Under the pieces are notes generated by a model. The model saw nothing but the letters and a program-made list of their open reading frames with translations. It made no database searches and was not told the DNA's origin. Below are positions 53,196-61,569 of a stretch of DNA of 64,000 nucleotides, one piece after another. The DNA is from Paludibacteraceae bacterium (GTDB taxonomy: Bacteria > Bacteroidota > Bacteroidia > Bacteroidales > Paludibacteraceae): contig JAFUWV010000008.1 in assembly GCA_017477325.1 (NCBI GenBank), positions 29,718-93,717 of the forward strand, written 5' to 3'. Within the stretch, counting starts at the first letter, position 1. Each line of letters begins with the position of its first letter. A program made the position numbers and the translations under genes.

Positions 53196-56100
53196 AACGT
53201 TCGTTTTTAATATTTATCGTGCTTGCTATGGCTCTCACCTCTGTCTGGGGTGAGACCATAACAGGTCGTGTGGCCGACCCACAAGGTGAACCTCTTATCG
53301 GCGTTTCTGTCATGGTGGACGGAACCACGGTTGGCACTATTACCGATTTCGATGGCAACTATCAGATAGATGCGCCTAAGACTGGTGTGCTCGTCTTTAG
53401 CTATGTCGGTTACACTACCGAAAACGTGAAGATTCAGTCACGCAGTGTCATCAATGTCACCCTCAAGGAGGACAACAAACTGCTCGATGAGGTGGTTGTC
53501 GTAGGCTACGACACTCAGCGTAAGGCTAATCTGACAGGTGCTGTGGCTTCGGTCAGCGTGAGCGACCAACTTGAAGGCCGTCCTATCACCAATGTCGGTA
53601 CAGGTCTGCAGGGTGCCACTCCCGGTCTTACCATCACACAGTCCTCAGGACGTATCGGTCAGACTCCTACTTTCCGTATCCGTGGTGCTGTCGGTACGTT
53701 CCTCAATGAGAGCGGATCGCAGCCTCTTATCCTTGTTGACGGAGTGGAGATAAGCGACATTGCGCTCATCAATCCTGATGACATACAAGATATTTCAGTC
53801 CTGAAAGATGCGGCCTCGTCATCCATCTATGGTACTCGCGCCGCTTTTGGTGTTATACTCATTACCACCAAGAAAGGTGCACAGAACCAGAGCAAGTTCA
53901 ATGTTAAGTATTCCAACAACTTCTCTTGGGCTACTCCAACCGTGCTTCCCCAGGTGGCAAAGTCGTACGAAGGAGCCGCAATGGCTCTTGAGGCTCGCAA
54001 CCGCCGTACTCCGGGCACTACTATCTTCAAGAATTCTTGTGGTCTGGTATGGGATGCGGCTTCTATCGAGATGATGCGCCAGTGGGAGCAAGTGTATGGC
54101 AACCGCGAACTCGATGCAGAGATGAAAGAGGGACGTGACTTCGAGATTATTGGTGGTGACGCTTACTTCTATCGCTCCTGGAACCCTGCTGAAGAGTATG
54201 TCAAAGACTACTCTTTCTCGCAGCAGCACAATATCTCCGTTGCAGGTACTGCCAACAAAACCAACTACTATCTTGGTCTCGGCTATATGGGGCAGAATGG
54301 TGTTGTCAAAGTCAATCCCGATAAATATAGTCGCTACAGTGTTGACTTCTCCGTAGATACCGAAGTGTTCAAGTGGTTCCGTGTACGTTCTAAACTGCTC
54401 TATGCACACACCGACCTCAAGACTCCTTTCAACTTTGGTTCCACCAGTTACGATGCTCTCTACTACCTCTATCGTTGGCCTGCTATCATGCCTTATGGTA
54501 CCTACAAGGGTTCGCCTTTCCGCAACTCCGTCACCGAGACGGCTGCTGCCAACATGGACTCCAACCTCAAGGACTATATGCGTGCATCCATCGGTGCTAC
54601 CTTCCAGTTCTATAAAGACCTCTCTCTCGATATCGACTATACTTACAACCTCGACAACCAGTCTATCACGCAGCGTGGTGGCACCGTCGGTGGTTGGGAT
54701 TTCTGGAACGGAGGACTCACTCTCTCTGACAACTGGGCTTCTACCGCACGCAACAAAATTGACAAGTATGTGTACATGCGCCACTACCATGCCGGCAATG
54801 CCGTGCTCCGCTATAAGCATACGTGGAACGATGCACATAAGTTCTCTGCATTTGCCGGTATGAACATAGAGTATAAAGAGGTTGATTATGTAAATGCAGA
54901 AAAACGTGAGCTGCTGGATCAGACTAAACCTGAGATATCTCTTGCTATAGGCGATGACTTTGTCTATGGCTCGCATACCTCATGGGCTATCATGGGCTTC
55001 TTCGCACGTATCAACTATTCCTATAAAGACAGGTATCTGATTGAGCTCAATGGTCGTGTCGATGGCTCTTCGCGCTTCCCAATTGACAAGCAATGGGGCT
55101 TCTTCCCGTCAGGCTCACTTGGTTGGGTGGCTTCCGAAGAAGACTTCTTCGAAGTGCTCAAACCTTGGTGGAGTTTTGCTAAGTTGAGGGCTTCCTACGG
55201 CTCCGTGGGCAATCAGGATATTGGTGACTATCGCTTCCGTGCTATCATGACATCCTCTTCTTCCAACTGGATTATAGGAGATGTCAACCAGCGTACTTTC
55301 AGCCTGCCTACAGTTATTGCTGATGGCTTCACATGGGAGACTATCAAGACTATCGACGTAGGTGCTGACCTTCGTTTCTTCAACGATGACCTCGGACTCT
55401 CATTCGACTGGTATCGTCGTATCAACGACGGCATGGTGGTAGGTGGTTCCGAACTGCCTTCTACCTTTGGTGCTTCTGCTCCTTACCAGAATGCAGCGCA
55501 ACTGACTACCAATGGTTGGGAACTCTCGCTCGACTATCATCATAAGTTCTCCAACGGACTCCGTATCAATGCTACCTTCAACCTCGCAGATGCACGCACT
55601 ATCGTAACCAAACATCCGCGTAAGGAAACTTCTATCATCGATGGTAGCAACTATGAAGGCAAAGAGTATGGCGAGATATGGGGCTTCGAGACCGACCGTC
55701 TATTCCAGCAGTCCGATTTCCACACTGAGAATGTCGATGGCAAAGACGTGCTTGTTCTCAACGATGGTATCCCCACACAGACCTATTTCGAGAAATCCAA
55801 TGGATATGGCTATAAGTATGGTCCCGGTGATGTCAAGTACAAGGACCTTGACGGTGATGGCGATATCAACTGGGGAAGCAAGACCGTGGCTGACCATGGC
55901 GACCTCAAACGTATAGGAAACACCACTCCGCGTTTTGAGTACAATTTCCGTATCGGTCTCGACTGGTATGGTGTTGACCTCTCGCTCTTCTTCCAGGGTG
56001 TAGGTTCGCGCCAGTATTGGGCAACCGGTACAATGATGATCCCTGGTTGGAACTTCTCCGAAGGTGTTTACTATGCTCATCAGACCGACTATTGGACACC

Positions 56101-56455
56101 TGAAAATACAGATGCTTTCTATCCGCGTCTGACCGAAACCAACCAGCCCGGACAGTACTCGGCTGCTTCGTTCAACTTCCTTTGCCAGACTCGCTACCTG
56201 CTCGATATGTCATATCTGCGTCTTAAGAATATCACTGTCGGATATTCCCTCCCGCAGAATGTACTGAGGAAAATGCACTTCGAGAAGTTCCGTGTATATG
56301 CAAGTTTCGAGAATGTGGCTGAGATTGACCATCTCGGCAACTATCCTGTTGACCCGGAAACTGCAACATCTGCAGGCGATGGCGGTGCAATGGGTTGGGG
56401 ACGTATCTATCCTTTCACTCGCCAGATGTCGTTTGGACTTCAGATAGCTTTGTAA
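53192..56455 (+). CDS. susC: SusC-family TonB-dependent outer membrane transporter
   Basis: A 1087-residue receptor: signal peptide, CarboxypepD_reg-like domain (about 22-100, GRVADPQGEPLIGVSV), TonB-box region (LLDEVVVVGYD), plug domain (about 115-230, with the SusC signature ISVLKDAASSSIYGTRAAFGVI as blocks VLKDAASS and SIYGTRAA), and a C-terminal beta-barrel. It imports ligands delivered by its SusD partner across the outer membrane. Translationally coupled to the preceding gene, which ties the propeller protein to uptake. Confidence 0.95.
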   Translation: MKRSFLIFIVLAMALTSVWGETITGRVADPQGEPLIGVSVMVDGTTVGTITDFDGNYQIDAPKTGVLVFSYVGYTTENVKIQSRSVINVTLKEDNKLLDEVVVVGYDTQRKANLTGAVASVSVSDQLEGRPITNVGTGLQGATPGLTITQSSGRIGQTPTFRIRGAVGTFLNESGSQPLILVDGVEISDIALINPDDIQDISVLKDAASSSIYGTRAAFGVILITTKKGAQNQSKFNVKYSNNFSWATPTVLPQVAKSYEGAAMALEARNRRTPGTTIFKNSCGLVWDAASIEMMRQWEQVYGNRELDAEMKEGRDFEIIGGDAYFYRSWNPAEEYVKDYSFSQQHNISVAGTANKTNYYLGLGYMGQNGVVKVNPDKYSRYSVDFSVDTEVFKWFRVRSKLLYAHTDLKTPFNFGSTSYDALYYLYRWPAIMPYGTYKGSPFRNSVTETAAANMDSNLKDYMRASIGATFQFYKDLSLDIDYTYNLDNQSITQRGGTVGGWDFWNGGLTLSDNWASTARNKIDKYVYMRHYHAGNAVLRYKHTWNDAHKFSAFAGMNIEYKEVDYVNAEKRELLDQTKPEISLAIGDDFVYGSHTSWAIMGFFARINYSYKDRYLIELNGRVDGSSRFPIDKQWGFFPSGSLGWVASEEDFFEVLKPWWSFAKLRASYGSVGNQDIGDYRFRAIMTSSSSNWIIGDVNQRTFSLPTVIADGFTWETIKTIDVGADLRFFNDDLGLSFDWYRRINDGMVVGGSELPSTFGASAPYQNAAQLTTNGWELSLDYHHKFSNGLRINATFNLADARTIVTKHPRKETSIIDGSNYEGKEYGEIWGFETDRLFQQSDFHTENVDGKDVLVLNDGIPTQTYFEKSNGYGYKYGPGDVKYKDLDGDGDINWGSKTVADHGDLKRIGNTTPRFEYNFRIGLDWYGVDLSLFFQGVGSRQYWATGTMMIPGWNFSEGVYYAHQTDYWTPENTDAFYPRLTETNQPGQYSAASFNFLCQTRYLLDMSYLRLKNITVGYSLPQNVLRKMHFEKFRVYASFENVAEIDHLGNYPVDPETATSAGDGGAMGWGRIYPFTRQMSFGLQIAL

Positions 56456-56486
56456 TGGAAACTGTAACAGATAAAATTGTATGATT

Positions 56487-58262
56487 ATGAAAAAGATTAA
56501 ATATATCAGTCTTATTGCACTCATGGCAATGCTTGCAAGTTGCAATTTCCTCAATCAGGAACCCTTCGACCAGATTACCGACGAAGAATTCTGGAAGACG
56601 GAAGACCAGGTGCGCACATTCATGTATGGCTTCTATACCACCGTCTTCTCAGGCTATGGTACCGGCACTGCCCACGGACCGTTCCTCATGGGACAGACGC
56701 TCAACGACGACTTCTCTTCTGATGTCTCGCAAAACAATCTGCAGCCTGAGGTGGTGCCCGTAAGCGATGGGGCTTGGAGTTTCTCCAATGTGCGTCGTGC
56801 CAACTATGTTATCGAGAATATCGACCGACTTGATGCCAATGCTGCTACGCGCAACCACTGGCGTGGTGTGGCACGCTTCTATCGTGCTTGCTACTATTCC
56901 AATCTCACCTTCACTTTTGGTGATGTACCTTGGTACGACCATGTGGTATCCAGCACGAATAATGATGACCTCTACAAAGACCGTGACCCGCGTGTCTATG
57001 TTGACTCATGCATCATGGCGGACTTCCGCTATGCTATCGACAGTGTCCGTCAGACCGATGGCGATTTGCAAATCAATAAGTATGTAGTCGCTGGTATGGC
57101 ATCGCGCTTCATGCTCAGAGAAGGTACCTATCTCAAGTATCACTACTCTGCCGATGCCGCATCTCTTGATATGGCTGAGAAATGCCTCCTGTTCGCTAAG
57201 GAAGCCGCTCTCGAAGTAATGAACTCAGGTAAGTACGGCATTTCTCCTTCTTACAATGCTCTCTTCACGTCCGACAACCTCGCGGGCAACTCTGAGATTC
57301 TCATGTATCGCCACTATGTTGACGGTGTGCTCACTCACTCCACGCTCACGTACAGCTATACTGAGGCTCAGGCTGGTGCAAGCAAGTCACTTGCTATGGC
57401 ATTCCTCACTAAGGATGGTAAGCCTGTCGAAGTGGCAGATGCTGCCTATTGTCCTCGTACTTCCGACGAGTTCTTTGCTGACCGTGACCCGCGTCTCTCG
57501 CTCTGCATACGTCCTAAGTACTATGTCAAAGGTACTGATTGCCAACCCTTCTCATACGCTCTGTCCGGATACTCTTGGTGTAAGTTTATGAATGATGAGG
57601 AGGCTATGAAACTGAAAGCCGAAGGAAAACAGAATCCTCTCTTCAATCGTGAGAAAAACGTGACAGACGCTCCGTGTCTGCGCTATGCCGAGGTATTGCT
57701 CAACTATGTCGAGGCAGCTTACGAACTCCATTCTTTCAAAGCCTCATACCCCTTCACACAGGATGATATTGATAAGTCTGTCAACCTTATCCGTGCCCGT
57801 GCAGGCATAGAGATGCCGCGTCTTGAGATGGTGGGCGACCAGCCGGCAGTCTCAGGTATGGTTTACGATGACCCTGTACGCCAGCGTATTGAGGCGAATG
57901 CGGCTGGTGTTGAGACTCCTTCACTCCTTTGGGAGATACGACGCGAACGTCGTGTTGAACTCTGCTTCGAAGGATTCCGTCTCAATGACCTCAAGCGTTG
58001 GGGCAAACTCGACTATGTGTGGAACGGTTGCAACCCTGATATACGCTATGGCGCATATATCGTTGCCGCTGACTACCCGGGTAAAGCTGATGAGATAGTG
58101 TTCGAGGATAAAACTGCCACCGAAGGCTATATCCTTCGCAACACCGAGGTACAGCGTCAACGACCCGTTGAGCGCAACTACATCAGCCCCGTGCCTTCAG
58201 GTCAGATTCAACTCTATCAGGCTCATGGATACACGCTCACTCAAACTAAGGAGTGGCAGTAA
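56487..58262 (+). CDS. susD: SusD-family surface glycan-binding lipoprotein
   Basis: A 591-residue lipoprotein (MLASC, Cys19) with NFLNQEPFDQITDEEFWKTE at the mature N-terminus and the typical RagB/SusD blocks WSFSNVRRANYVIENID, RFYRACYYSNLTFTFGDVP and LLWEIRRERRVELCFEGFR (given in parts: RRANYVIENID, WEIRRERRVEL). The frame opens at 56481, but the second Met (56487) fits the signal peptide. It forms the lid over SusC and captures substrate. 31 bp after susC. Confidence 0.94.
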   Translation: MKKIKYISLIALMAMLASCNFLNQEPFDQITDEEFWKTEDQVRTFMYGFYTTVFSGYGTGTAHGPFLMGQTLNDDFSSDVSQNNLQPEVVPVSDGAWSFSNVRRANYVIENIDRLDANAATRNHWRGVARFYRACYYSNLTFTFGDVPWYDHVVSSTNNDDLYKDRDPRVYVDSCIMADFRYAIDSVRQTDGDLQINKYVVAGMASRFMLREGTYLKYHYSADAASLDMAEKCLLFAKEAALEVMNSGKYGISPSYNALFTSDNLAGNSEILMYRHYVDGVLTHSTLTYSYTEAQAGASKSLAMAFLTKDGKPVEVADAAYCPRTSDEFFADRDPRLSLCIRPKYYVKGTDCQPFSYALSGYSWCKFMNDEEAMKLKAEGKQNPLFNREKNVTDAPCLRYAEVLLNYVEAAYELHSFKASYPFTQDDIDKSVNLIRARAGIEMPRLEMVGDQPAVSGMVYDDPVRQRIEANAAGVETPSLLWEIRRERRVELCFEGFRLNDLKRWGKLDYVWNGCNPDIRYGAYIVAADYPGKADEIVFEDKTATEGYILRNTEVQRQRPVERNYISPVPSGQIQLYQAHGYTLTQTKEWQ

Positions 58263-58298
58263 CATATCAGATAATGTTTAACTTAAAATACATAACAA

Positions 58299-60053
58299 AT
58301 GAAACACATCTTTAAATCCGCAGCACTACTCTTTGCTGCAGCTGCATTCTTCATGACAGGATGCAACAATAACAACAACAAGGACACTGATGTGGCTCCC
58401 TACATCATCTCCCTTACTATCAACAACGGAGGCCTGACAGGTACAGAACGTTATACCGGCACTGTGGACACTGCAGCACATACTGTTGTCTTCAACAATG
58501 TGGCTGCCGAAACCAATCTTGCTGCTGTCAAGTTTGAGTCCAAACTTTCTATAGGTTCCACTCTTGATAAAACTGAGTACGACTTCCTTACAGGTGCTGA
58601 GGCCGATGCCAAGACAGTATCACAGACCATCTCTGTCGTTCCTGAGTTTGGCAACAACGTAACTTACACTGTTACCCTTAATCTCAAAGACCCGGAGACT
58701 GCTCCTGTCATCGAACGTCTTGTTATCAAAGACGCTGCAGGAGCTGAGCATACTGTTACCGCTGCCAATGTGGTAGATAATCTTCTCCTGCTTGGTGTTC
58801 CCGAGTCGGCTACGGCAGAGGTCGTTAGCATCTCTCTCTTGCCCGCACGTGCTACCTACGAGTTCACTGCTATCGCAGACAATGTTATCAGTGCTACCAA
58901 CCCCGGTATGCTCAAACTTAACTTCATGGGACTCACCACCGAGTATCAGCTGTCTTTCTCTTCAACACCTGCTGCAGGTGCTGACTTCAGCAAGGCTGTG
59001 GTTCATGCTTGGGATAACTCTACATCGGTCTATACAGACCTCGCTGACCAGAACACTCGTAGCGGTGATATCGATGAGAATTATATTCTCCTTGTTAACC
59101 GTGCAGGCGATGTTCCCAACCCCTATCTGCTCCGTATCGACGATGTGCTTGCAGGCAATGTAGGCAACAAGGTTCAACTCGATATCACAGGTGTTGAGGG
59201 TGGAACCTTCGCAGTAAGTTCAGGTCGTCTCACTCAAGGTCATATCTATATTTGCAACCTCCAGTCACCCGCTGTCGGAGAAGAAGCTCCACTCATCATC
59301 TATCATTGGGAGTCGGCTACTGCCAAACCCGTGAAAGTGCTCGAGTGGACAGGTGCTCTCGACAATGCAGAAGACCCATTCAACCTCCGTCTGGGCGACA
59401 ACCTTGCCATCAGTCTCGATGCTTCCGGCAACGGATATGCTTTCCTCGCTGGTCAGGAGACAGGTACTGAGCGCCTCATTCGCTTCACCGTTACAGGCTT
59501 CACTCAGTTCTCCGAGCCTACTGCTCTCCAACTCAAGGCTCCGGCTCAGTACTATGGTATCTATAATAAGGTGGGCGACAACGAGTATCTCTTCAAGTCA
59601 ACCTTCAATCCTACCCTCTGGCTCTACGACAAGGATGCCACTCTGCTCTACGAACTCGCATGGGAGGGTAGTGCCGATGGTGGACATGCTACCGACTTCC
59701 ATATCATTGAGTTCAATCGCGCACGCTACCTCATCTGTACCAACGCTCGTCGCTACAACTGGTGGAAACCCGAAGCATTGCTCGTTTACGATATCACCGA
59801 GGGTATGACCAATGCAGCTGCTCTCAAGGCTATGGATGAAAACCGTCCTATCGACCCCGAGAGTGAAGATCCCGAGTTCCCCGATTATCTGCCTTTCGAG
59901 CCTGTGTTCAAGTATGAATACTCCTCAGGTGATAACCCTGTTGCTGCATGCTCTGCTATTTGCAATGCTGTGGTTAAAGACGGTAAACTCGTCATTCTTT
60001 CGGCTGCTCCTACCGCCGGACTTGTGGTAGTAGAAGTGCCTATTGCTCTCTAA
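58299..60053 (+). CDS. Surface lipoprotein, SGBP-like (Ig-like domains plus propeller)
   Basis: A 584-residue lipoprotein (MTGC, Cys22) directly after susD, the place of surface glycan-binding proteins in polysaccharide utilization loci. Residues about 30-130 form an Ig-like domain (ISLTINNGGLTGTERY) of the DUF5018 kind, followed by a second beta-sandwich (about 130-220). The C-terminal 350 residues look like a propeller (FRLGDNLAISLDASG-like block, HIIEFNRARYLICTNARRY). I recall a similar C-terminal family as DUF4623, but have not verified it. Substrate unknown. Confidence 0.75.
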   Translation: MKHIFKSAALLFAAAAFFMTGCNNNNNKDTDVAPYIISLTINNGGLTGTERYTGTVDTAAHTVVFNNVAAETNLAAVKFESKLSIGSTLDKTEYDFLTGAEADAKTVSQTISVVPEFGNNVTYTVTLNLKDPETAPVIERLVIKDAAGAEHTVTAANVVDNLLLLGVPESATAEVVSISLLPARATYEFTAIADNVISATNPGMLKLNFMGLTTEYQLSFSSTPAAGADFSKAVVHAWDNSTSVYTDLADQNTRSGDIDENYILLVNRAGDVPNPYLLRIDDVLAGNVGNKVQLDITGVEGGTFAVSSGRLTQGHIYICNLQSPAVGEEAPLIIYHWESATAKPVKVLEWTGALDNAEDPFNLRLGDNLAISLDASGNGYAFLAGQETGTERLIRFTVTGFTQFSEPTALQLKAPAQYYGIYNKVGDNEYLFKSTFNPTLWLYDKDATLLYELAWEGSADGGHATDFHIIEFNRARYLICTNARRYNWWKPEALLVYDITEGMTNAAALKAMDENRPIDPESEDPEFPDYLPFEPVFKYEYSSGDNPVAACSAICNAVVKDGKLVILSAAPTAGLVVVEVPIAL

Positions 60054-60066
60054 TCTATAAATTTAG

Positions 60067-60092
60067 GCAGCGGAGTCTGATCGCTCCGCTGC
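60067..60092 (+). terminator. Hairpin between the SGBP-like gene and namZ
   Basis: GCAGCGGAG pairs with CTCCGCTGC around an 8-nt loop, followed by TTGCTATATTG. It lies 13 bp after one gene and 14 bp before the next, so it may weaken transcription into namZ and the symporter. Confidence 0.65.
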
Positions 60093-60106
60093 TTGCTATA
60101 TTGTTT

Positions 60107-61402
60107 ATGAAACGCCTCATCCTCTGTTTTTCAATATTCGCTATCACCTGTTCGCTGTTGCCTGCTTGCTCTGCCAGAGTGCAGGTCGGTGCTGAGCAGA
60201 CTGCCGACTATCTGCCCCTCCTTAAGGACAAACGTGTCGCACTCTTCTCCAATCATACCGGTATTGTTGGCGATAAACATACGCTTGACATCTTGGTCGG
60301 TAACAGTGTAAACGTCACTGCTATCTTCTCTCCCGAGCATGGATTCCGTGGCACTGCCGGTGCAGGCGACCATGTTGCCAGTTCTGTTGACGAGAAGACG
60401 GGCGTGCCTATCTTCTCGCTTTACGACAAAGGCTCCTATGCTCCTTCTGCCGAGTCTATGCAGCAGTTCGACATACTTGTCGTTGATATTCAGGATGTAG
60501 GTCTGCGTTTCTACACTTATTATATCTCCATGGTCAGACTTATGGCTGCCTGTGCAGATTGTTCTAAACCAGTCATCATTCTTGACCGCCCCAATCCTAA
60601 CGGGTTCTATGTTGATGGGCCTGTTCTTGATATGAAATTCAAGTCGGGAGTAGGGTGGTTGCCTATACCTGTCGTGCATGGCATGACACTCGGAGAATTG
60701 GCTCTTATGGTCAATGGAGAGCACTGGCTGCCCGATGGCAAACAGTGCGAACTGACTGTCATTCCCTGCCGTAACTACACCCACCTCACACGCTATCGTC
60801 TGCCTGTGCCGCCTTCGCCCAACCTTCGCAACATGCTTGCCGTCTATCTCTATCCTTCTATGTGCTATTTCGAGGCAACACCTGTCTCTCTCGGTCGTGG
60901 CACCGACCTCCCTTTCCTCTGTTATGGTCATCCGGATTATAAAATCTCTAATTCTTTAAACTTTAAACATTCAACTTTAAACTATTTTTCCTTCACTCCA
61001 CGCTCGATGACCTCTGCACCCAAACCTCCGTGTCAGGACCGACTGTGCTATGGCGTTGACCTCTCGCACATGTCCGAAGAGGAGGCTATGAACCTTGGTC
61101 TTGACCTCACCTTTCTCATCGATGCATACACCAATCTCATGGCTACCCACGATACTATTAACTCTCCACGGCTTGCCGATCGTGAGAGCGAAGCGAACAA
61201 AGAACTTTCAACTTCTTTCAACTCTCAACTCTCAACTCTCAACCCATTCTTCTCTCCCTTCTTCGAGAAACTCATAGGTGTTGACTATGTCCGTCCGATG
61301 ATTGAAGCTGGTAAGTCCGCCGAAGAGATACGTGCCTGCTGGCAGCAGGATGTCGAATCTTTCAAAATCCAACGCCGCCCCTACCTCCTTTACAAAGAAT
61401 AA
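60107..61402 (+). CDS. namZ: Exo-beta-N-acetylmuramidase NamZ-type lipoprotein (GH171, DUF1343)
   Basis: A 431-residue lipoprotein (LPAC, Cys21) of the DUF1343/NamZ family. Motifs: LFSNHTGIVGD, FSPEHGFRGTAGAGD (with the conserved acidic residue near 76), VVDIQDVGLRFYTYY, ILDRPNPNGFYVDGP, EATPVSLGRGTDLPF and FSFTPRSMTSAPKP. NamZ releases MurNAc from the non-reducing end of peptidoglycan fragments. Two stretches (about residues 281-296 and 367-380) are encoded by in-frame heptamer repeats and look like insertions. ATG 60107 is preferred to TTG 60101. A stretch of heptamer repeats separates it from the symporter gene. Confidence 0.9.
   Translation: MKRLILCFSIFAITCSLLPACSARVQVGAEQTADYLPLLKDKRVALFSNHTGIVGDKHTLDILVGNSVNVTAIFSPEHGFRGTAGAGDHVASSVDEKTGVPIFSLYDKGSYAPSAESMQQFDILVVDIQDVGLRFYTYYISMVRLMAACADCSKPVIILDRPNPNGFYVDGPVLDMKFKSGVGWLPIPVVHGMTLGELALMVNGEHWLPDGKQCELTVIPCRNYTHLTRYRLPVPPSPNLRNMLAVYLYPSMCYFEATPVSLGRGTDLPFLCYGHPDYKISNSLNFKHSTLNYFSFTPRSMTSAPKPPCQDRLCYGVDLSHMSEEEAMNLGLDLTFLIDAYTNLMATHDTINSPRLADRESEANKELSTSFNSQLSTLNPFFSPFFEKLIGVDYVRPMIEAGKSAEEIRACWQQDVESFKIQRRPYLLYKE
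60136..60170 (+). repeat. Heptamer-like repeat in the namZ signal sequence
   Basis: Units ATTCGCT, ATCACCT, GTTCGCT, GTTGCCT, GCTTGCT. They are close to the units at 17724 and 19214 but encode a normal hydrophobic signal core, so chance cannot be ruled out. Confidence 0.35.
60947..60995 (+). repeat. In-frame heptamer repeat in namZ
   Basis: Units TCTAATT, CTTTAAA, CTTTAAA, CATTCAA, CTTTAAA, CTATTTT. It codes for SNSLNFKHSTLNYF between the family blocks GHPDY and FSFTP, which are normally close together. Confidence 0.75.
61205..61249 (+). repeat. Second in-frame heptamer repeat in namZ
   Basis: AACTTTC, a 10-bp variant, then AACTCTC x3 and AACCCAT. It codes for the Ser/Thr/Leu/Asn-rich peptide STSFNSQLSTLNP. 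Confidence 0.75.
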
Positions 61403-61403
61403 T

Positions 61404-61567
61404 CTTTCAACTCTCCACTTTCAACTCTCAACTCTAATACTTCTCTCAACCTTAAACTCTCCACTTTCAACTTTAATACTTTAAAACTTCTCTCAACTTT
61501 AAACTCTCAACTCTCAACTTTAATACTTCAATACTTCTCTCAACTTTAAACTCTCAACTCTCAACTA
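61404..61567 (+). repeat. Large heptamer repeat array between namZ and the symporter gene
   Basis: About 160 bp made almost entirely of CTTTCAA, CTCTCAA, CTCTCCA, CTTTAAA and CTTTAAT units, interrupted by 8- and 11-bp variants. A higher-order block ending in ACTTCTCTCAA occurs three times. It fills the whole gap between namZ and the next gene, reaching 2 bp before the ATG, and is nearly free of G. It would give an unstructured leader. Confidence 0.85.
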
Positions 61568-61569
61568 AT